This document shows positions 58,557-64,000 of a stretch of 64,000 nucleotides of DNA, piece after piece. The DNA lies in assembly GCF_029203305.1 (NCBI RefSeq), contig NC_089467.1, positions 868,001-932,000 of the forward strand, written 5' to 3'. The notes beneath the pieces are model-generated. The model saw only the letters and a list, made by a program, of their open reading frames with translations, was not told the origin of the DNA and did no database searches. Position numbers and translations under genes: made by a program. The stretch's first letter is position 1, and the number at the start of each line of letters is the position of its first letter. This stretch comes from Yamadazyma tenuis. Lineage: Eukaryota; Ascomycota; Pichiomycetes; Serinales; Debaryomycetaceae.

Positions 58557-61500
58557 ATGTCCGTATCACAGCCGCAAATCGTGGATGGAATCGAGTTGAA
58601 TCAGATATTCAAGGGCTTACGGTCGAACAGTGAGGATGAGCGGAACCGATACGCCATTGAATTAAGAAATCACTTGGATTCGGTGGCTCGAGATTTGACG
58701 CTCGAGCATTTCAACAGATACATAAATGTTATTAATAAAACTATCTTTGAGCTCTCCAATGCTCCTGACAATGCTTCCAAGTTTGGAGGTATTGCTGCCA
58801 TTGATGCCTTGATTGATTTCAACTCTGGAATAGGTGAAGAAAATGCCACCAAAACCGCCAGATTTTCTCACTACCTTTACCCATTAACATTATCCAACGA
58901 TTTGGCTGTTATGAAGCAAGCCACCAAAACTTTAGGGAAGCTTGCAATACCTGGGGGTCCCTTGACGGCGGACTTTGTCGAATACGAAGCAAAAAAGGCC
59001 ATTGAATGGTTACAGAATGAAAACAATCAGCATGACCAAAGAAGGCATACGGCTATATTGATGTTGAACTCCTTGGCAGACAATTCCCTGAATTTATTAT
59101 ACAATCTTGTGGGCCAGATCTTGGAGCAACTATGGACGGAATTGAAGGACCCCAAATTAGATATCCGTGTGGATTCTGCTGCCACTTTACAAAGGTGTTT
59201 GGCCATAATATATGATCGAGATGTCAATGCCAGAAGATTTTGGGTAAAACATTTCTTTGATGTGGCCTCCAAGGTCTTGAACGATACTCCTTCAACAAAT
59301 GGCGTCGACCATAGCAATGGTCTGAATGGTGATAGTAATGGCTACGCCATGATACCCACTCCCAATGGAACTCAATCATTTGCTGCTATTCATGGTGCGT
59401 TATTGGTATATCGGGAGTTATTGAAGTATAAGAACGACCAGTTTATTGCTTCTCGGTTCGAAATGCTTTACGAAAACACAATAATCTACAAATACCATAA
59501 TAAAGCTGTGATTAGACAGGAGCTTACAAATATTTTTCCTTTGGTTTGTCTGGTTAATCCAGAGATGTTTGTTGAAAAGTATTTGCATAAGATCTTGTAC
59601 TACTATTTATCACAATTGAAGAAGCTCAGAAAGGAGTATAAGGAACCTGCTTGTCTTGAGAAGAGTTGCATATTCCGTAGCATTGGTTCCATTGCATTAG
59701 AAGTTGGAAATCAAATGGCCACTTACTTGGATGCTATTTTAGATAATATCAGAGAAGGACTTTCATACCCAACCAATTCAACAGTGCAGCTGATTTTCAC
59801 TAACGCTGTTTCTAATGGAGGTGAGAACCACTATAATGGTAACGGGTCTATGTCACCTCAGGCGGGATTATCATTACAATCGAGTGTTCTGTCTTCCAAG
59901 TATAGGGCCAGTAGGAAAGAAACTGAACCAGCAATCTTCGATTGTATTGGGAAGTTATCGATATCAGTTGGGCCAGCTTTGACAAAGCATTTGCAGAGAG
60001 ACATTCTTGATATGATTTTCAGCAATTGTTCCCTTTCCAAGCATATGCAAGATGTGTTGCAAACCTTGAGCACCAATATTCCTGTACTTACCAATGTGAT
60101 TAACACAAAACTTTTAAACTTATTGAATCTAGTGCTTTCAGGTGTTACGTTTCAGCCCCCAGGGTCTCCTTATGGTACCACCAAAATGAACGAGTCTTTG
60201 GCCAAGGATTATAGATTGATTATGATCTCAAGGGATACAGGAATGAGCATCAACAGTATTTTGAATAACCAAGAAGTTTACGAACAGTACGAGTGTAACA
60301 TTTTAGTCCAAGCACTTCAAATGCTTGTGTACTTCAAATTCGAAGGATACCAGTTGAATGAGTTTGTCAGGTATTGTACCATTACTTATCTCCAAAATCC
60401 TATCCCCAGGGTTAGACAAACAGCTGTTGTGGCTTCTTGTGAAATATTTATTAATGACCCCATTTGCGAACAAGTGAGTGTCAATGCGTTAAATGCTGTG
60501 AATGAAGTTCTTGATAAGGTTCTTACCATTTCCATAACTGATCCATATCCAGAAATTCGTTTGGAAGGGATAACTTGCATAAGTAATGCTAGATGCTTTG
60601 ACCCGCAGTTATCTCAACCAGAGAATCTTAGGCTTTTATTTATTGCCTTGAATGATGAGGTATTCAGTGTACGAAAGATTGCCATCACACTTTTGAGTCG
60701 ACTTTCTTCCATAAATCCAGCATATATTGTCCCTTCATTGAGGAAGACTTTGATTCAATTATTATCTCGACTTGAGTATTCCACAGCTAGTAGAAAGAAA
60801 GAGGAGAGTGCTACTTTGTTGTCATTATTGATTGCCAATTCGAAAGACTTAACGAAACCTTATGTGAAACCCATTGTCGAAGGGCTTTTGCCAAAAGCGA
60901 AAGATCCCAAGTCTTCGGTGGCTGCAAGCGCTATAAAGTGCTTAGGCGAACTAGCTGTAGTAGGTGGAGAAGACATGAAACCTTTTATCCCCGATTTGAT
61001 GCCCTTGATCATCGATACCTTTCAAGATCAGAGTTCCTCATACAAGAGAGATGCTGCTTTGAAAGCATTAGGTCAACTTGCAAGTTCTTCAGGCTATGTG
61101 ATTCAACCTCTTTTGGACTACCCTCAATTGTTGGGAATGTTGGTTAACATTCTCAAATCAGAAGCATCTCCAACAGTAAGAAGAGAAACGGTTAGGTTAT
61201 TGGGAATTCTTGGTGCTTTAGATCCTTATAAGCACCGTGAAGTGGAACAAAGTTCAAAGACTATTTCTGCAGAACAGAACGCTCCACCAATTGACGTGGC
61301 TTTGTTGATGCAGGGAATGTCTCCATCCAACAGTGAATATTATCCTACAGTTGCCATTACCAATTTAATGAAAATTTTGAAAGATCCTTCCCTCAAGATT
61401 CACCACAGCAAAGTTATTCTAGCTATTAGGTATATTTTCCAAACTTTAGGGTTGAGATGTGTTTCTTTCCTTTCCCAGATCATCCCCGGTCTCATAAATG

Positions 61501-64000
61501 TCATGCATACTTGTGAGCCGGCAATGACCAAATTCTATTTCCAACAGTTGGGTGCATTGATCCTCATTGTTAAGCAGCACATCAGACCATTTCTTAAAGA
61601 TATTTTAGGTGTTGCCAAAGAATTCTTCGATTTGAACGATGAGAATAACGTTGCTGTGATTATCATCAATCTTATTGAATCTATTTCGAGAGCATTGGAT
61701 GGGGAATTTAAGATGTATTTACCAGAAGTGTTGACTTTACTCTTGAACGTCTTCGACAAGGACAAGTCTCCAGAAAGAGAAACCACTTTGCAAGTCTTAA
61801 AATGTTTTGTTATATTTGGTGGAAATATTGAGGAATACGTCCACATTATTATACCTAGTATTGTTAAGATGTTTGAGAGTGGCTCTGTGCCATTGAGAAA
61901 GGCAGCTATTGAGTCAATAGGAAGACTTTCTAAGACTTTGCTTTTGAATGATATGGCTTCGAGAATTGTACATCCACTTATTAGGGTGATGAAACAGGAT
62001 AATGAGGAATTGAAAACTGCCACCATGAATACTATGTGTTACTTACTTGTTTCTCTAGGAACGGAGTTTACTGTATTCATTCCATTAATCAAATCGGTCA
62101 TGTACGAGAATAAGATTACCTCACCAACTTTTGATCAATTAGTGAATAAACTTGTCCATGGAGATCCATTACCTGCTCAACTTAGCATCTACAAAGATTA
62201 TGAAATCCACATGAGCCACTTTGATGTACCCAGTTCAGATGTACTGCTCAAGAAACTAGCATTCAACCAAGCTGCTTTGAAATCAGTCTGGGACCCAAGT
62301 CAGCACAGAACAAGAGAGGACTGGCTGGAATGGATCGCAAAATTGAGTAAGGAGTTACTAAGGCACAGTCCATCGCACGCTATGAGAGCATGTGCTCCTT
62401 TGGCAACTGATTACTATCCGTTAGCCAAAGATTTGTTCAATGCCAGTTTTTCGAGCTGTTGGAATGACCTTTATTCTCAGAACCAAGAGGAGTTAGTCGA
62501 GTCTTTATGCATTGCCTTATCGTCTCCCAACAACCCCCCTGAAATTCATCAAATCTTATTGAATCTTGCTGAGTTTATGGAACATGATGATAAATCCTTG
62601 CCGATCGCCATCACTACTTTGGGCCAATATGCTCAGAGGTGCCATGCTTATGCAAAGTCATTACATTACAAAGAGTTGGAATTTTACGAAGAGCCAACCA
62701 CTTCTACAATTGAAGCTTTGATTTCCATTAACAATCAATTGCAACAGTCAGATGCTGCTGTTGGTATTCTTAAGCATGCTCAAATGCATCATGATCTCCA
62801 ATTGAAAGAAACCTGGTTTGAAAAGTTGCAGAGGTGGGATGATGCTTTAAGAGCTTACAATGAAAGATCGAAAACTGAACCTGATAACATGGAAATCACT
62901 ATGGGTAAAATGAGATGTCTTCATGCTCTTGGAGAATGGGAGCAGCTCTCAGACTTGGCCCAAAGTAAATGGAGTGGAACTTCTAGTGATACACAAAGGA
63001 ATATTTCCCCATTGGCAGCAGCAGCTGCTTGGGGTCTTGGCCAATGGGACAGAATGGAAGAATACATACAAGTTATGAAGTCAGAATCACCGGATAGGGC
63101 TTTCTTCAATGCAATTTTGAGCTTACACAGAAACAACTTTGAAGATGCTTCTAATCTAATTCTCAAAGCCAGAGATTTATTGGTAACAGAAATAACAGCC
63201 TTGGTAAGTGAGAGTTACAACAGAGCCTATGGTGTTGTAACACGAGTGCAAATGTTAGCTGAGTTGGAGGAAATCATAAAATACAAATGCTTACCTCAGG
63301 GATCTGAAAAGAGAGCTGTCATGAGGAAAACATGGAATACAAGATTGCTTGGATGTCAACGGAATGTTGATATTTGGCAAAGAATGTTAAAAGTAAGAGC
63401 TTTGGTAATAAAACCCAAACAGGATATGGAGATGTGGATCAAATTTGCCAATTTGTGCAGAAAGTCAGGAAGGCTTAACTTAGCTGAGAAATCTTTAAAC
63501 TCCTTGTTGGAAGAGGGATCACCAGAAAACCCTCTGAGAGCCCCACCTCAAGTTGTATATGCTCAATTGAAGTATATGTGGGCTAAAGGACAACAAAAGG
63601 AGGCCTTACGCCATTTGGTAGATTTTACTACGAGGATGTCTCAGGATTTGGGGTTGAATCCAAATGATTTGATAACTCAACCACTTCCTTCTGAAGGCCC
63701 TGGTATTCCAAAACATGTTGAAGAGTACACAAAACTTTTAGCCAGATGTTTCTTAAAGCAAGGTGAATGGCAGATAGCTTTGAATTCTCAGTGGAAGTCT
63801 GAACTGTCAGAGATTATTTTAGGTGCATACTTGTTGGCTACGCATTTCGATGATAAATGGTATAAGGCATGGCATAATTGGGCGCTTGCTAACTTTGAGG
63901 TTATTTCTTCGTTCACGGCCCATAACAACAATATAGCTGAGATTCAACCGTCTGCTGAACTAAGCAATGAAGATGATCAAAACAAAGAGCATCCTCAGAA
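58557..64000 (+). CDS. TOR1: TOR phosphatidylinositol-kinase-related kinase, 5' part (truncated by window edge)
   Basis: 1814 codons are visible from the ATG at 58557 and the frame is open at the right edge. The visible part is the N-terminal HEAT array (about 1-1230: RYAIELRNHLDSVARDL, VDSAATLQRCLAIIYDRD, SSVAASAIKCLGELAVVGG, SYKRDAALKALGQLASSSG). The start of the FAT domain follows (from about 1250: REDWLEWIAKLSKELLRHSP, then RWDDALRAYNERS, SYNRAYGVVTRVQMLAELEEI). FRB and kinase domains lie beyond the window. TOR controls growth in response to nutrients in TORC1 and/or TORC2. The PIKK alternative Tra1 is excluded by the N-terminal sequence. Many yeasts of this group have a single TOR gene. 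Confidence 0.95.
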   Translation, partial: MSVSQPQIVDGIELNQIFKGLRSNSEDERNRYAIELRNHLDSVARDLTLEHFNRYINVINKTIFELSNAPDNASKFGGIAAIDALIDFNSGIGEENATKTARFSHYLYPLTLSNDLAVMKQATKTLGKLAIPGGPLTADFVEYEAKKAIEWLQNENNQHDQRRHTAILMLNSLADNSLNLLYNLVGQILEQLWTELKDPKLDIRVDSAATLQRCLAIIYDRDVNARRFWVKHFFDVASKVLNDTPSTNGVDHSNGLNGDSNGYAMIPTPNGTQSFAAIHGALLVYRELLKYKNDQFIASRFEMLYENTIIYKYHNKAVIRQELTNIFPLVCLVNPEMFVEKYLHKILYYYLSQLKKLRKEYKEPACLEKSCIFRSIGSIALEVGNQMATYLDAILDNIREGLSYPTNSTVQLIFTNAVSNGGENHYNGNGSMSPQAGLSLQSSVLSSKYRASRKETEPAIFDCIGKLSISVGPALTKHLQRDILDMIFSNCSLSKHMQDVLQTLSTNIPVLTNVINTKLLNLLNLVLSGVTFQPPGSPYGTTKMNESLAKDYRLIMISRDTGMSINSILNNQEVYEQYECNILVQALQMLVYFKFEGYQLNEFVRYCTITYLQNPIPRVRQTAVVASCEIFINDPICEQVSVNALNAVNEVLDKVLTISITDPYPEIRLEGITCISNARCFDPQLSQPENLRLLFIALNDEVFSVRKIAITLLSRLSSINPAYIVPSLRKTLIQLLSRLEYSTASRKKEESATLLSLLIANSKDLTKPYVKPIVEGLLPKAKDPKSSVAASAIKCLGELAVVGGEDMKPFIPDLMPLIIDTFQDQSSSYKRDAALKALGQLASSSGYVIQPLLDYPQLLGMLVNILKSEASPTVRRETVRLLGILGALDPYKHREVEQSSKTISAEQNAPPIDVALLMQGMSPSNSEYYPTVAITNLMKILKDPSLKIHHSKVILAIRYIFQTLGLRCVSFLSQIIPGLINVMHTCEPAMTKFYFQQLGALILIVKQHIRPFLKDILGVAKEFFDLNDENNVAVIIINLIESISRALDGEFKMYLPEVLTLLLNVFDKDKSPERETTLQVLKCFVIFGGNIEEYVHIIIPSIVKMFESGSVPLRKAAIESIGRLSKTLLLNDMASRIVHPLIRVMKQDNEELKTATMNTMCYLLVSLGTEFTVFIPLIKSVMYENKITSPTFDQLVNKLVHGDPLPAQLSIYKDYEIHMSHFDVPSSDVLLKKLAFNQAALKSVWDPSQHRTREDWLEWIAKLSKELLRHSPSHAMRACAPLATDYYPLAKDLFNASFSSCWNDLYSQNQEELVESLCIALSSPNNPPEIHQILLNLAEFMEHDDKSLPIAITTLGQYAQRCHAYAKSLHYKELEFYEEPTTSTIEALISINNQLQQSDAAVGILKHAQMHHDLQLKETWFEKLQRWDDALRAYNERSKTEPDNMEITMGKMRCLHALGEWEQLSDLAQSKWSGTSSDTQRNISPLAAAAAWGLGQWDRMEEYIQVMKSESPDRAFFNAILSLHRNNFEDASNLILKARDLLVTEITALVSESYNRAYGVVTRVQMLAELEEIIKYKCLPQGSEKRAVMRKTWNTRLLGCQRNVDIWQRMLKVRALVIKPKQDMEMWIKFANLCRKSGRLNLAEKSLNSLLEEGSPENPLRAPPQVVYAQLKYMWAKGQQKEALRHLVDFTTRMSQDLGLNPNDLITQPLPSEGPGIPKHVEEYTKLLARCFLKQGEWQIALNSQWKSELSEIILGAYLLATHFDDKWYKAWHNWALANFEVISSFTAHNNNIAEIQPSAELSNEDDQNKEHPQ

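Overview
This is 64 kb of nuclear DNA from a budding yeast. The genes are compact, single-copy and mostly intronless; the two introns I can demonstrate are tiny (about 52-55 nt) with GTACGT/GTATGT donors and (T)ACTAAC branch points, which is the ascomycete yeast pattern. A CTG-clade (Serinales; Debaryomyces/Meyerozyma/Yamadazyma-like) origin is likely. In-frame CTG codons fall at positions where relatives carry polar residues (for example Rpb9 codon 23 and the Nramp transporter codon 384), and a 527-codon Rbf1-like transcription factor is present. Protein lengths quoted are unaffected by whether CTG is read as Ser or Leu. No virus, transposon, CRISPR array, rRNA or centromere was seen.

Layout. 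1-4 kb: a divergent ammonium transporter (cut by the left edge) and a secreted phospholipase B whose signal-peptide exon is separated by a 55-nt intron. 4-8 kb: elongation factor eEF3, then tRNA-Gln(CUG). 8-20.8 kb: a dense block of housekeeping genes. It holds a small membrane protein, a CFEM protein, Mak31 (NatC), a GSKIP-domain protein, mitoribosomal bL19 (Img1, with intron), Bud23, a sterol acyltransferase, Atp23, an ankyrin protein, a CCDC47-like ER protein, an STK19-like protein, mitoribosomal bL9, Bcd1 and Hsh49. 21-32 kb: Zta1, a CBS-domain protein, an Ole2-like desaturase, a SWIB protein (Rsc6/Snf12), an amino-acid permease behind a 1.1-kb promoter, an Ioc3-like ISWI partner and Rfa2. 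32-39.4 kb: the 1800-codon Irc20 and an Rck2-type kinase. 39.4-42.3 kb: a gene-poor stretch with one orphan secreted ORF. 42.3-54.7 kb: a HAD phosphatase, an Nramp (Smf3-like) transporter, a PKA catalytic subunit, Rpb9, bL12m, an orphan protein, the Rbf1-like factor, Add66, a type II dehydroquinase divergent from a flavin-reductase-like protein, Rpa12 and Lia1. 55-64 kb: Cct5, Arp3 and TOR kinase (cut by the right edge).

How the genes work together. Most are core machinery: translation (eEF3, tRNA-Gln, Lia1 for eIF5A hypusination), ribosome biogenesis (Bud23, Bcd1, Rpa12), mitoribosome (bL9, bL12, bL19), proteostasis (Cct5, Add66, Atp23), chromatin and repair (SWIB protein, Ioc3-like, Rfa2, Irc20) and nutrient or stress signalling (TOR, PKA, Rck2). 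Several ribosome and mitoribosome promoters share a TGAAAATTTT-like (RRPE/RGE) element. I found no novel multi-gene system. The points worth a second look are single-gene oddities: a desaturase lacking one histidine-box ligand, a sterol acyltransferase with a broken FYxDWWN motif, an Nramp with MVH in place of MPH, a divergent Amt protein, an orphan secreted protein and the two micro-introns.
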